DNA of 64,000 nt from Planifilum sp021793745 (lineage in GTDB: Bacteria; Bacillota; Bacilli; Thermoactinomycetales; DSM-44946): assembly GCA_937983105.1 (NCBI GenBank), contig CALKAM010000024.1, positions 11,451-75,450 on the forward strand, read 5' to 3'. Positions within the stretch are counted from its first letter, which is position 1. The number at the start of each line of letters is the position of its first letter. The position numbers and the translations under genes are program-made. The notes under the pieces are model-generated. The model searched no databases. It saw only the letters and a list, made by a program, of their open reading frames with translations, and was not told the origin of the DNA. Shown here piece by piece: positions 54,662 through 63,520 of the stretch.

Positions 54662-55161
54662 ACCCACTCTCCTCCTTCCATCCGGGCCAACCCGGTCGAA
54701 GAATGGGCTTGACAGATGGCGACCGCCAGGGCATCCGCCGCATCATCCGGTTTCGGGACCTTCGATAAGGATAAAAGCAGGCGAACCATCTCCTGCACCT
54801 GTCTTTTTTCCGCCTGCCCGTACCCTACCACAGCCATTTTCACCTGCAGCGGCGTATATTCGGTCACCGGCACCCCCGCTTCCTCGGAGGCCAGCAAAAT
54901 GACGCCCCTCGCCTGACCGACCGTAAAGGCAGTGGTCACATTGCGATTAAAAAAGAGCTTCTCCACCGCCACCACGTCCGGGTTGTGCTGCTGAAAAAGA
55001 TGCCTTGCCTCATCATAAATCCGCTTCAATCGGGCCGGAACGGACAGGGAAGCTTCCGTCCGGATACAGCCGTAATCCAGGGGAATCAAACGATTTCCCC
55101 GCTGTTCCAGCACACCGTAACCAGCGATGGCGATGCCGGGGTCGATCCCGATGATTTTCAC
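54658..55161 (-). CDS. ruvC: Crossover junction endonuclease RuvC
   Basis: A 167-residue RNase H-fold resolvase. Catalytic acids are in IGIDPGIA (Asp), VAVEKLFF (Glu) and DDAADALAVAIC (Asp pair). GTG at 55161 follows GAGGAAAAGG. First gene of the ruvC-ruvA-ruvB set. Confidence 0.96.
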   Translation of the reverse strand: MKIIGIDPGIAIAGYGVLEQRGNRLIPLDYGCIRTEASLSVPARLKRIYDEARHLFQQHNPDVVAVEKLFFNRNVTTAFTVGQARGVILLASEEAGVPVTEYTPLQVKMAVVGYGQAEKRQVQEMVRLLLSLSKVPKPDDAADALAVAICQAHSSTGLARMEGGEWV

Positions 55162-55241
55162 ACCTTTTCCTCCTCGAGTGCGAACGCGCATTCTCTCTAC
55201 GATTATAGCACAATTTTCCTTGGACGGCGGGATTCACTCCA

Positions 55242-56198
55242 TCAGTTACGGGCCGCACCGATCGTTCTGGGTTCCTCCGATTCCTCGTAGGCGGGGATCC
55301 CCAGCAGCTCCGGGACGGTCACCATCGTATAACCCTGCTTTTTCAAATCGGCGATGATCTGGGGAAGGGCGGCCACCGTGTTGTCCAGGTTCCTGCCGGC
55401 GGTATGCTGAAGGATCACGGACCCCGGCCCGGCCTGCTGGCGCACCGTTTGGATAATTTGATCGGAAGATCTGCCGTCCCAATCCCTCGTATCGACATTC
55501 CAATGGACGATCGTCATGCCTTCCTCGGCAATCAGCCGCTCCACACGTTGGCTCAGACTTCCGTAGGGCGCCCGGAACAACACCGGCGAGCGTCCCGTGA
55601 TCTCCCAAATCACCCGATTGGTCCTCTCGATTTCCTGCTTCACCTGCTCATCCCTTAATCGGGGCAGATTGGGGTGATTCCACGTATGGTTGGCCACCAC
55701 ATGGCCCTCCCTTACCATCCGGCGAACCAGGTCCGGCCGCTGCTCCGCCATCCGTCCGACGAGGAAAAAGGTGGCTCTCACCTTTTCCCGCTTCAGGATA
55801 TCCAAAATGCGGGCGGTATACCTCCAATCCGGACCATCGTCAAAGGTCAGGGCCACCCGCTTTTGATCGCTGGGTCCTTGATAGTAAAGCACCGGACGCT
55901 TCTGTTCGTCCCGGTCCACGGGGGCTTTTGAAGGCTTCTTTTGTTCAGGTTCCCTTTGGCGATCGTTTTCCGTTTTCCTTTGGCGCTGTTTTTTCTCGTT
56001 TTCATCTTTCTTTTCCGTGGGGCTGGACTCGATTTCACTCATCAGCGTTTGCGAATCCAGCAGCTTCAACTTTTTCTCGATCATCCCCCTCCGGTCGGAC
56101 AAATCCGGCGCACCGCTCGCCCTCGGATTTTCCAATGGCACCGGTCCGACCACCCACCAACACAACAGAAAAACAATCACCCACACAGCCTTTCTCAC
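55242..56198 (-). CDS. Polysaccharide deacetylase
   Basis: A 318-residue exported enzyme of carbohydrate esterase family 4: signal/anchor helix (about 3-22), a highly charged linker of Lys/Glu/Arg/Gln (60-100), then the NodB domain with TFDDGPD, the metal-binding HTWNHP, RAPYG and QHTAGRNLD. It may deacetylate peptidoglycan or the spore cortex. GTG at 56198 follows GGGGAGGAGAGG. The 410 bases to feoA contain a CTCTCC/GGAGAG hairpin (56409-56430) and the feo promoter. Confidence 0.88.
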   Translation of the reverse strand: MRKAVWVIVFLLCWWVVGPVPLENPRASGAPDLSDRRGMIEKKLKLLDSQTLMSEIESSPTEKKDENEKKQRQRKTENDRQREPEQKKPSKAPVDRDEQKRPVLYYQGPSDQKRVALTFDDGPDWRYTARILDILKREKVRATFFLVGRMAEQRPDLVRRMVREGHVVANHTWNHPNLPRLRDEQVKQEIERTNRVIWEITGRSPVLFRAPYGSLSQRVERLIAEEGMTIVHWNVDTRDWDGRSSDQIIQTVRQQAGPGSVILQHTAGRNLDNTVAALPQIIADLKKQGYTMVTVPELLGIPAYEESEEPRTIGAARN

Positions 56199-56456
56199 CG
56201 GTCCTCTCCTCCCCTTTTCCTTCAATACATCGATCCTTCGAAAAGCGGTTCCTCCCTCTCGAGGAAGGAACAATCTGTTGTGTTGTATGTGGGGGTTAGT
56301 CCCCGCTCACTTTCCCCCGGGACACGGCTCCCGGCATTCTATTATTCTACTACATTTCCCGCGTTTTTTGATGGAGGAAGAGAGGTTTACCGGGATTGCC
56401 GTGCAGCCTCTCCTTTGAACCTCGGAGAGAAAGACAAGGGGTTTTCGTTTCTCCCG

Positions 56457-56485
56457 TTGACACTTTCTCACCCATTGAATAAAAT
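56457..56485 (+). promoter_or_regulatory. feoAB promoter
   Basis: TTGACA (56457-56462) and TAAAAT (56480-56485) are 17 bases apart. Confidence 0.85.
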
Positions 56486-56493
56486 GGGGTTAA

Positions 56494-56516
56494 AGTTGTA
56501 CTAGGCCAACATAACT
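56494..56516 (+). promoter_or_regulatory. Dyad at the feoA transcription start, candidate operator
   Basis: A 23-base imperfect dyad beginning AGTTGTACTAG and ending CAACATAACT lies just after the -10 element, where a repressor would block transcription. AGGCCAA (56503-56509) can also pair with TTGGCCT (56533-56539) in the leader RNA. A DtxR- or Fur-like repressor is plausible but no consensus was matched. Confidence 0.4.
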
Positions 56517-56608
56517 GCTCATAGACAACATTTTGGCCTGCGGCAAGATCCTTGGGAGTTTGGACTACACGTCGGCTTTGAAAATAAACCCGCGACGGGG
56601 GGATATCC

Positions 56609-56875
56609 ATGCTCAAAACGGAGCTGAAGCGAACAACCCGTACCCTGTGGGAATTGAGTCCGAAACAATCGGCCTATGTCCTCGACGTCGGTGGAGATCA
56701 GGAAATGCGGCGCCACCTGTTGGATCTCGGATTTGTCCCCGGTTCACAGGTGACCGCCATCCGCCGAAGCCCCTTCGGCGACCCCACCGTATACGAGGTT
56801 CGCGGAACGATGATCGCCCTGCGCAAGGAACAAGCTTCTCAAATCCGCATCACCGGTTTGGATCGCAGCCGGTAA
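56609..56875 (+). CDS. feoA: Ferrous iron transport protein A
   Basis: An 88-residue SH3-like protein with LLDLGFVPGSQVTAIRRSPFGDP, the FeoA core. It supports Fe(II) uptake by FeoB. ATG at 56609 follows GGGGGATATCC. The FeoB G-domain gene begins 17 bases downstream. Confidence 0.93.
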   Translation: MLKTELKRTTRTLWELSPKQSAYVLDVGGDQEMRRHLLDLGFVPGSQVTAIRRSPFGDPTVYEVRGTMIALRKEQASQIRITGLDRSR

Positions 56876-56891
56876 AAAGGAGGAAATCACA

Positions 56892-57647
56892 ATGGAGTAT
56901 GAATGTTGTGCATCCGCACAGCCCTGGGTCCAATTCGGCGTAGAGCATTCCGATGGACCGATCATCGCCCTGGCAGGCAATCCCAACGTCGGTAAAACGA
57001 CCATTTTTAACGCCTTGACCGGTATGCGGCAGCACACGGGGAACTGGCCCGGGAAAACCGTGAAGCAGGCACGGGGATCCTATTTGTACCGGTCGATCCG
57101 GTTCACGGTGGTGGACCTGCCGGGAACCTTTTCCCTTCTCTCCCATTCCAGCGATGAACAGGTCGCACGGGATTTTTTGGTGTTCGGACGTCCCTCCGCC
57201 ACCATCATCGTCGTGGACGCCACCCGTTTGGAACGGAATTTAAACCTGGCGTTGCAGGTACTGGAAATTACGGACAGGGCCGTCGTCGCTCTCAACATGA
57301 TCGATGAAGCCCGGAACAAGATGGAGATCGACGTCGAGCAACTCCAAAAGGAATTGGGCGTTCCGGTGGTCCCTACGGTGGCCAGGAGGAAAAAGGGCCT
57401 GGATAAGCTCATGCAAACCGTGTACGAACTGACCTGCGAGGGGCTTCCCACCTCCCCCCTGCGCCTCACCTATCCCCGTCACATCGAAGAGGCGGTGCAA
57501 CGGGTGGAGCCGCTGCTCAAGGAGGAACTCCCTCCCTGGGTGAATGCTCGTTGGCTGGCCCTGAGACTGGTCGAAGGGGACGTCTCTTCCCTCCGCTCCC
57601 TGGCCCGGTATGCGGCGCCCGCGGAAAAAGGGGTGACCGCCCTATGA
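56892..57647 (+). CDS. feoB: FeoB GTPase domain as a separate protein
   Basis: A 251-residue small GTPase: G1 GNPNVGKTT, G3 DLPGTFSL, G4 NMID, and a short helical tail. It matches the N-terminal cytoplasmic domain of FeoB. The membrane part is encoded by the next gene. The stop is shared with the next start as ATGA, giving tight coupling. Splitting at this point seems natural rather than a mutation, since both parts have clean ends. Confidence 0.93.
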   Translation: MEYECCASAQPWVQFGVEHSDGPIIALAGNPNVGKTTIFNALTGMRQHTGNWPGKTVKQARGSYLYRSIRFTVVDLPGTFSLLSHSSDEQVARDFLVFGRPSATIIVVDATRLERNLNLALQVLEITDRAVVALNMIDEARNKMEIDVEQLQKELGVPVVPTVARRKKGLDKLMQTVYELTCEGLPTSPLRLTYPRHIEEAVQRVEPLLKEELPPWVNARWLALRLVEGDVSSLRSLARYAAPAEKGVTAL

Positions 57648-59074
57648 AGCTGTCGGAACGGTTAAAGGACGATCCGTGGCTTTTCCGCATCGCAAGTCGC
57701 GCGGAGGGAGCCCTGGATTCCGCAGGACCTGCGGAGCGAAGAAAGGCGATCAACACCGAAATCGTCAGCCTGACCTATGAAAAGGCGGAACAGATCGCCC
57801 GGGCCGTCGTCAAACCCCTTCCGGGAAAAAATCGCGATCTCACCCTGCGGCTGGACGATCTGCTCACCTCCCGCTGGTTTGGACTTCCGATCATGCTCCT
57901 GGGCCTCGGCCTCATCTTCTGGATGACCATCGTGGGGGCCAACGTACCGGGAGAATATCTGTCCGTCGCCCTGTTCTGGATCGGAGACCAGTTGAGCCGC
58001 CTGTTTCAGTGGGCGGGAGCACCCGACTGGCTTCACGGGTTTTTGGTGGAAGGGGTGTATCGGGGAATGGCCTGGGTCGTTTCCGTCATGCTGCCCCCCA
58101 TGGCGATCTTCTTCCCCATTTTCACCCTGTTGGAGGATGCCGGCTACCTCCCCCGGGTGGCCTTCAACATGGACCGGCTGTTTAAGGCGGCGGGAGCCCA
58201 CGGAAAACAAGCGTTGACGATGGCAATGGGATTTGGATGCAATGCCGCCGCCATCGTCTCGACGCGGATCATCGAATCGCCGCGGGAACGGATGATCGCC
58301 ATCTTGACCAACAACTTCGTCCCCTGCAACGGCCGCTGGCCGATCCTGATCACCCTGTCCATCCTGTTTGTCGGAGGAGCGGTGGCAGCGGGTTGGGGGA
58401 CGGCTGCATCGACGGCCGTCGTAGTGGGATTTGTACTGATCGGCGTGATGGTCACCTTAGCCGTTTCCTGGGGACTCTCCAGGACGATGCTCAAGGGGAT
58501 CCCTTCCTCCTTCACCCTGGAGCTCCCCCCTTATCGCCGGCCCCAGGTGGGACGGACCATTATCCGCTCCATCCATGATCGGACCCTCTACGTTCTCTGG
58601 CGGGCCGTCCGCATGGCCGCACCCGCCGGTGCAATCACCTGGCTGATGGCCAATATCACCGTGGACGGCACATCCCTGCTGGCCATGACCGCCGGATGGC
58701 TGGATCCCTTCGGCCGTTCCCTCGGAATGGACGGGATGATCCTGCTCGCCTTCATCCTGGGGCTTCCGGCCAACGAAATCGTCCTGCCCATTCTGATCAT
58801 GGGTTACGTCTCCGCCGGGACCATGATCGAACTGGACAGCCTGGCCGCTCTGAAACACCTGCTGGTGGATCAACACGGCTGGACCTGGGTGACCGCCCTG
58901 AACGTGATGCTGTTCTCGCTGCTGCACTATCCCTGCGGCACCACGCTCCAGGTGATCTACGGGGAGACGAAGAGCATCAAGTGGACCGCCGTCGCCGCCC
59001 TGTTGCCCCTCTCCATCGCCGTGGGCGTCACCTTTACCGTCAACCAGTTGGTTCAATGGATGGGTTGGGTGTGA
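57644..59074 (+). CDS. feoB: FeoB permease domain as a separate protein
   Basis: A 476-residue protein with about 8-10 membrane helices. The first 65 residues continue the FeoB helical domain; GFGCNAAAIVSTRI and FVPCNGRWPIL are the two Gate motifs with conserved Cys, and NEIVLPIL follows. It forms the Fe(II) channel with the separate G domain. ATG at 57644 overlaps the G-domain stop. A longer in-frame reading upstream overlaps that gene and is not used. Confidence 0.93.
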   Translation: MKLSERLKDDPWLFRIASRAEGALDSAGPAERRKAINTEIVSLTYEKAEQIARAVVKPLPGKNRDLTLRLDDLLTSRWFGLPIMLLGLGLIFWMTIVGANVPGEYLSVALFWIGDQLSRLFQWAGAPDWLHGFLVEGVYRGMAWVVSVMLPPMAIFFPIFTLLEDAGYLPRVAFNMDRLFKAAGAHGKQALTMAMGFGCNAAAIVSTRIIESPRERMIAILTNNFVPCNGRWPILITLSILFVGGAVAAGWGTAASTAVVVGFVLIGVMVTLAVSWGLSRTMLKGIPSSFTLELPPYRRPQVGRTIIRSIHDRTLYVLWRAVRMAAPAGAITWLMANITVDGTSLLAMTAGWLDPFGRSLGMDGMILLAFILGLPANEIVLPILIMGYVSAGTMIELDSLAALKHLLVDQHGWTWVTALNVMLFSLLHYPCGTTLQVIYGETKSIKWTAVAALLPLSIAVGVTFTVNQLVQWMGWV

Positions 59075-59097
59075 TCCCCTTCGTCTGCAACCCGACG

Positions 59098-59131
59098 AAC
59101 CCCCTCAAGGGAAGACCCTTGAGGGGGTTTT
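59098..59131 (+). terminator. Terminator of the feo operon
   Basis: Fourteen-base stem AACCCCCTCAAGGG / CCCTTGAGGGGGTT with a four-base loop, followed by T residues. Confidence 0.9.
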
Positions 59132-59273
59132 GGCCTCCGCCGCATGAACTCGGGCAGCAGGGCGATCTTGACAACCCCGTTATTTGCGGTCTATTCTGAA
59201 ATTGACTTTAAGCCCTTTGCCCCGGATCGTCCCCCTTCCGGATGACACCTTAGCGGAGAAAGGAGCGGTAACC

Positions 59274-59741
59274 GTGGACAGAGTGGAAACGCTTCTCCAG
59301 CAGTGGCTCCGGCACCGAAACGTTCTTCACGATTTGCTGGAAGAAATCGACGACAAACATGTGCAGTACAAGCCCTGGGAAAACGCCTTTTCCCTCGGCT
59401 CCCTCGCGATCCATATCGCCTCCTCCTCGGATTTTTTCGTACAGGCTGTAAAAGACGGGGAGTTTCCTTCCGGCTCCGAGCCCCCTTCCTTCGAAACGAT
59501 GGAGGAGATCCGGAACTTTGTGCGCGAGTGTACCCAAAAAACGCGATCAAACTTTGAGGCCCTGACGGACCGTCACTTGGATCAGACGGTGCCCTGGGGA
59601 TCCAATCGAGCAACCGGAGAATTCTGGTTGCATGCGATGCGGGACCATGAAATCCATCACAAAGGGCAGTTATTCCTCTACGCCCGGATGGTCGGCGTGG
59701 AAAAGCTGCCGTTCTTTACCGCTCAACCGCCGAAAAAATAA
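59274..59741 (+). CDS. DinB-family protein
   Basis: A 155-residue four-helix-bundle protein of the DinB/YfiT-like fold. Candidate metal ligands are His in SLAIHIASS and the HEIHHKGQL pair, arranged as in other DinB proteins. Possible role in thiol-dependent chemistry or stress; not established. GTG at 59274 follows AGAAAGGAG; a longer reading from 59184 has no support. Confidence 0.85.
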   Translation: MDRVETLLQQWLRHRNVLHDLLEEIDDKHVQYKPWENAFSLGSLAIHIASSSDFFVQAVKDGEFPSGSEPPSFETMEEIRNFVRECTQKTRSNFEALTDRHLDQTVPWGSNRATGEFWLHAMRDHEIHHKGQLFLYARMVGVEKLPFFTAQPPKK

Positions 59742-59771
59742 GCTTTCAACCGCCCTCCATTTTGCAACGCG

Positions 59772-59810
59772 AAAAAAAGGCTCATCGGGCATCGGTCCCG
59801 ATGAGCCTTT
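59772..59810 (-). terminator. Terminator of yebC, bidirectional
   Basis: Stem AAAGGCTCATCGGG / CCCGATGAGCCTTT with a seven-base loop; long T tract on the minus strand. Confidence 0.9.
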
Positions 59811-59817
59811 GTGGCCT

Positions 59818-60579
59818 TTACATCCCCTGGCTGAGCTTCTCCATCTCCTCTTCATCGATATCGAAGTTGGAGTGGATGTTCTGTACGTCATCGTGATCCT
59901 CCAAGGCCTCGAGGAGGATGAGCATTTTGGAAGCATCCTCCCCGGTCAAGGAGACCGTATTTTGCGGAACCATGGTCACCTCCGCCGTCGTAAAGGTGAA
60001 CCCGTTTTCCTCAAGGGCCTGCTTCACCGCTTCAAAGTTTTCCGGAGAAGTGGTAATTTCGTAGGAATCTCCGGACACCTCGAAGTCCTCCGCTCCCGCC
60101 TCTAGTGCGATCATCAGCATTTCGTCCTCTTCGGCGTCCGTGCTGTTCCGGTCGATGGTAAGAATCCCCTTCCGATCGAACATCCAGGCCACGCAGCCGG
60201 CTTCCCCGAGGCTTCCACCCTTCTTGGAGAAGATGTAACGCATATCGGCGGCGGTGCGATTCCGATTATCCGTCAGGGCCTCCACCATCACCGCAACGCC
60301 ACCCGGACCGTATCCCTCATAGGTCACCCGTTCGTAGGCTTCCCCTCCGCCTTCTCCGGTCGCTTTTTTGATGGCCCGCTCAATATTCTCATTCGGCATA
60401 TTTTGGGACTTCGCCTTGGCGATGGCTAACCGCAACTTTTGGTTGTGATCGGGGTTGCCGCCACCTTCCCGGGCTGCCACAAAGATTTCCCGGGCCAACT
60501 TGGCGAATCGCTTTCCCCGCAGGGCATCCTGACGCCCCTTTCGGTGCTGAATGTTTTTCCATTTGGAATGTCCAGCCAT
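59818..60579 (-). CDS. YebC/PmpR-family translation factor
   Basis: A 253-residue protein with the family opening AGHSKWKNIQHRKG and three-domain layout; IFSKKGGSLGEAGCVAWMF is conserved. Relatives were once called transcription regulators, and recent work links them to ribosomes and proline-rich translation. ATG at 60579 follows GAGGAGTGAGG. Confidence 0.93.
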   Translation of the reverse strand: MAGHSKWKNIQHRKGRQDALRGKRFAKLAREIFVAAREGGGNPDHNQKLRLAIAKAKSQNMPNENIERAIKKATGEGGGEAYERVTYEGYGPGGVAVMVEALTDNRNRTAADMRYIFSKKGGSLGEAGCVAWMFDRKGILTIDRNSTDAEEDEMLMIALEAGAEDFEVSGDSYEITTSPENFEAVKQALEENGFTFTTAEVTMVPQNTVSLTGEDASKMLILLEALEDHDDVQNIHSNFDIDEEEMEKLSQGM

Positions 60580-60627
60580 CTGCCTCACTCCTCAACCCAA
60601 AAGTCTATCTTTGATATCATCGCGATG

Positions 60628-61479
60628 TTACAGGCCCCAATCCCGCGGATAACGGAAATCGGCACCGATGGTTCGGCCGCTTACTTTGAGGATCACCGGC
60701 AAACTTCGCTTATACTGGCTGTTGACGACCCGCCGATGCACGCGCTCGATCAGGTCTCGATCAAACCCCTGCTGCACCAGCCGCTCCGGCGGATAACGAC
60801 AGTCAACCATGTAATAGAGCAGGCGGTCCACATCCCAATAGGAGAAGCCCAACTCCGCTTCATCCGTCTGGTCCGGCCACAGATCCCCGCTGGGCGGTTT
60901 CTTCAGGATCGACTCCGGAACACCCAGGTAGCCGGATAATTGCCAGACCTGGGTCTTATACAGGTCGCCCAGGGGATTGACGGCGGAGGCCATGTCCCCG
61001 AACTGCGTGCTGTAACCCAGGAGCAACTCGGTTTTGTTGCTGGTTCCGATCACCAGGGCCCGACGCTCCGCCGACAAATCGTACAGGATGCTCATCCGCT
61101 CCCGGGCCATCTTATTGCCCCGGCGCAGCCGGGACGCTTCGGGAAAGCCCGCGAAGTAAGCATCGATCTGCGGCGTAATGTCCACCCTGATCGACTCCAC
61201 CCCGACGGCGTCAATGGCTTTTTGGGCATCCTCCAGACTGGAAGGGCTGCTTTCCCGGTAAGGCATGCAGACGGCCGTCACCGCCTCCGGGCCGAAAGCC
61301 CTGGCACATAAATAGAGCGACAAGGCCGAATCGATTCCGCCGGAAACCCCGAGGATCACCCTTTGGAAGCCGGCTTTCCCCACTTCCTCCCGAAGGGCCC
61401 GGGTTAACAGCTCCACGGTCAGCTCCTCATTCAGCCGCAGATAGGGCGCCTGAGCCAGGAACTCCTCCATCGGTTTCAC
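60628..61479 (-). CDS. nadE: NAD synthetase, ammonia-transferring subunit
   Basis: A 283-residue NAD synthetase with the pyrophosphatase loop GVSGGIDSALSL, GTSNKTELLLGYSTQFGD and KKPPSGDLWPDQTDE. It has the length of NH3-dependent NadE. It is overlapped as GTGA by an upstream nitrilase-type glutaminase, so the two likely act as glutamine-dependent NAD synthetase from separate genes. GTG at 61479. Confidence 0.93.
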   Translation of the reverse strand: MKPMEEFLAQAPYLRLNEELTVELLTRALREEVGKAGFQRVILGVSGGIDSALSLYLCARAFGPEAVTAVCMPYRESSPSSLEDAQKAIDAVGVESIRVDITPQIDAYFAGFPEASRLRRGNKMARERMSILYDLSAERRALVIGTSNKTELLLGYSTQFGDMASAVNPLGDLYKTQVWQLSGYLGVPESILKKPPSGDLWPDQTDEAELGFSYWDVDRLLYYMVDCRYPPERLVQQGFDRDLIERVHRRVVNSQYKRSLPVILKVSGRTIGADFRYPRDWGL

Positions 61480-62333
61480 GGGTGGTCCCCTCCTTCGAAC
61501 CGTCGCTTCAGGATCCGTTCGAGCTCCCGTGCGGTCAGCTCCAGATCTTCGTCGCGCATCAGCGGCATCCGATAACGGGCGAGACGCACATCCTCCAGGT
61601 CCACGTCCACCACCTTCAGCAGAGGTTCAAACCGCTCCCCTCGCTCGAGGATCCGCCCGAAGGGATCGATCACCATGGAACCACCGAAAAAGGTGACCCC
61701 GTCCTCCGTTCCCACCCGATTGGCATACAGGGTGATCGCGCCGTGGAGCATCGAATAATGGGCCAACATGCCGGACCAGCTCTCCTCGGATGCCATCTTC
61801 TCCGCACCCATCCCCTTGGCGGCGGCATTGGCAAGGACGATGAGGATCTCCGCCCCATCCTGGACCAGCAGGTAGGGAGCCGAAGTATGCCAAGCATCTT
61901 CGCAGATCAAAAGCCCCATGCGGCCGAATCGCGTCTCAAAACTGCGGAAGGAACGGCCCCGGGCAAAGAGGCGGGCCTCTTCATACATGCCGTAGGTCGG
62001 CAGATACACCTTGCGATGAACATGCCGGATGGCCCCTTCGCTGGCATAAACCGCCGTGTTGTAAAAGAGATGTCCCGGCCCTTCCTCGACCAAACCGAAA
62101 ACCAGGTCGAGACGATGCGATTCACGGACCAGCTGCTGAATCGGTTCATCCTGGAGGGAACGGGCCACCTCCAGGGTCAAATCCTTCAATTGATATCCCG
62201 TCAGGCTCAGTTCAGGAAACACCAATAAATCCACCTGCTCGGAATCGGCGCGGTGGATCATTTCCCGGTGCAGCTTCAGGTTTTCCTCCACCCGTCCCAA
62301 TACCGGACGAATTTGAGCCAGTCCCACTCTCAT
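61476..62333 (-). CDS. Glutaminase subunit of NAD synthetase (nitrilase family)
   Basis: A 285-residue nitrilase-superfamily amidase with Glu in FPELSLTGY, Lys in HRKVYLPTYGMYEE and Cys in ICEDAW. The RKVYLPTYGMYEEAR and CEDAW blocks resemble the glutaminase half of fused glutamine-dependent NadE, more than free nitrilases. It would supply ammonia to NadE encoded next. ATG at 62333 follows GGGAGG. A TTGGTG(18)TAAGAT promoter candidate lies upstream. Confidence 0.85.
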   Translation of the reverse strand: MRVGLAQIRPVLGRVEENLKLHREMIHRADSEQVDLLVFPELSLTGYQLKDLTLEVARSLQDEPIQQLVRESHRLDLVFGLVEEGPGHLFYNTAVYASEGAIRHVHRKVYLPTYGMYEEARLFARGRSFRSFETRFGRMGLLICEDAWHTSAPYLLVQDGAEILIVLANAAAKGMGAEKMASEESWSGMLAHYSMLHGAITLYANRVGTEDGVTFFGGSMVIDPFGRILERGERFEPLLKVVDVDLEDVRLARYRMPLMRDEDLELTARELERILKRRFEGGDHP

Positions 62334-62431
62334 ACCCGCTGCCTCCCAGCAACCCCAGGCGCAACCTGTTTTTTACTCATCTTATCATAAGCCCGGTACT
62401 CTCACCAACTGCGGGATAGCGGGGGATGCAA

Positions 62432-62496
62432 AAACGAAAGGAGGGGATTGCTTCGGGATCTCCCGTCAGCAGCCCCTCCGTTTTCGGGCGGAGGCA
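62432..62496 (-). terminator. Terminator of the CotS-like gene
   Basis: GGAGGGG near 62440 and CCCCTCC near 62475 pair across about 26 bases; on the minus strand the downstream arm runs into TTTCGTTTTTG. Confidence 0.6.
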
Positions 62497-62527
62497 CGCG
62501 TTAAAGCCGATGGACCGGGTGCGATTC

Positions 62528-63478
62528 TCAGGGAGTATCGCGGATCCCCTTCAGAAACTCCCGCCATTGGGAAGTCAGACCGACGAGACGCTTCAAATAC
62601 GGAATGACGACATTCGGTTGGTATCCCCTTTTTCCTTTGATCACGCCTAGCGTCTCTCGAAAAAACTCGTTGGGAAACCCGAGCATATCCCTCAAAACCG
62701 CCCGTTCCAAGGAGGAAATGGGGCGAATCCTCCCGTAGGCGGACAGCACCTCGGACCATATGGAAGGATTCCAATTTTGTTCGGGCAATACCCGGGAAAG
62801 GAATTGCCACAGATCACCCAGTTGCCAATCATACGCCGCCGTTTCAAAGTCGATCAGCCAGAGATTTTCTTTCCGGTCCATTAACCAATTGTGGCTCGCC
62901 AGATCCTGATGAACGACACAGCGGGCCCGCCGCTCCCGTTCGAATAAATGGCGGAGGGGATATTCGGCGATCCGCCGTCGCGCCTCCAGCCCGTACCGGT
63001 AGTACATCTCGCTGTATCGACGAAGCAATTCGCCCATCTCTCCCCCGATGTCTCCGACGGTTTCCAACAGGCGGCCGAACTCCGACAACCGGGCATCCAG
63101 CCGCTGGAGGAGATGATGGCTTTTCCGATACATCGGGGGCGTTGCAAGACCGCGTCCCAGATAATGAAAGGCGGCCAGCAGACGCGCTGCCTTGAGGACC
63201 TGTTTCCGATCCCGATAACTGACCGGGGTTCCGTCGATGACGGGTGTGATCAACCAACGGTTGCCGTCCGAGTAGATCGGCGGCATTGCTTGAAATCCGC
63301 GCAATCTCAGTTCACGATCGACGGACAACCACCAACCCAATTGAGCCGGGTCGCGGACCGGCTTTACCACCCAATCCCCCACCCGCGTAGCCAGTCGCAC
63401 GTTTCTTCGGAAGGGGACAAAACCGTTGACGGGAAGCCCGAGGATCTGTTCCCATTCGCGAACGTACTCCCGGCTCAT
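62528..63478 (-). CDS. CotS/YutH-type spore coat kinase-like protein
   Basis: A 316-residue aminoglycoside-phosphotransferase-fold protein. Catalytic loop VVHQDLASHNWLM and metal motif LIDFETA are present, so it may be active. CotS- and YutH/YsxE-type members are spore coat or spore-associated proteins. ATG at 63478 follows GGGGGAGGGAGAGG. It lies just downstream of the coat-like gene at the window end on the same strand, supporting a spore role. Confidence 0.8.
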   Translation of the reverse strand: MSREYVREWEQILGLPVNGFVPFRRNVRLATRVGDWVVKPVRDPAQLGWWLSVDRELRLRGFQAMPPIYSDGNRWLITPVIDGTPVSYRDRKQVLKAARLLAAFHYLGRGLATPPMYRKSHHLLQRLDARLSEFGRLLETVGDIGGEMGELLRRYSEMYYRYGLEARRRIAEYPLRHLFERERRARCVVHQDLASHNWLMDRKENLWLIDFETAAYDWQLGDLWQFLSRVLPEQNWNPSIWSEVLSAYGRIRPISSLERAVLRDMLGFPNEFFRETLGVIKGKRGYQPNVVIPYLKRLVGLTSQWREFLKGIRDTP

Positions 63479-63520
63479 TCCTCTCCCTCCCCCGACACTC
63501 AGCCTCGATTCCGCCACAAA

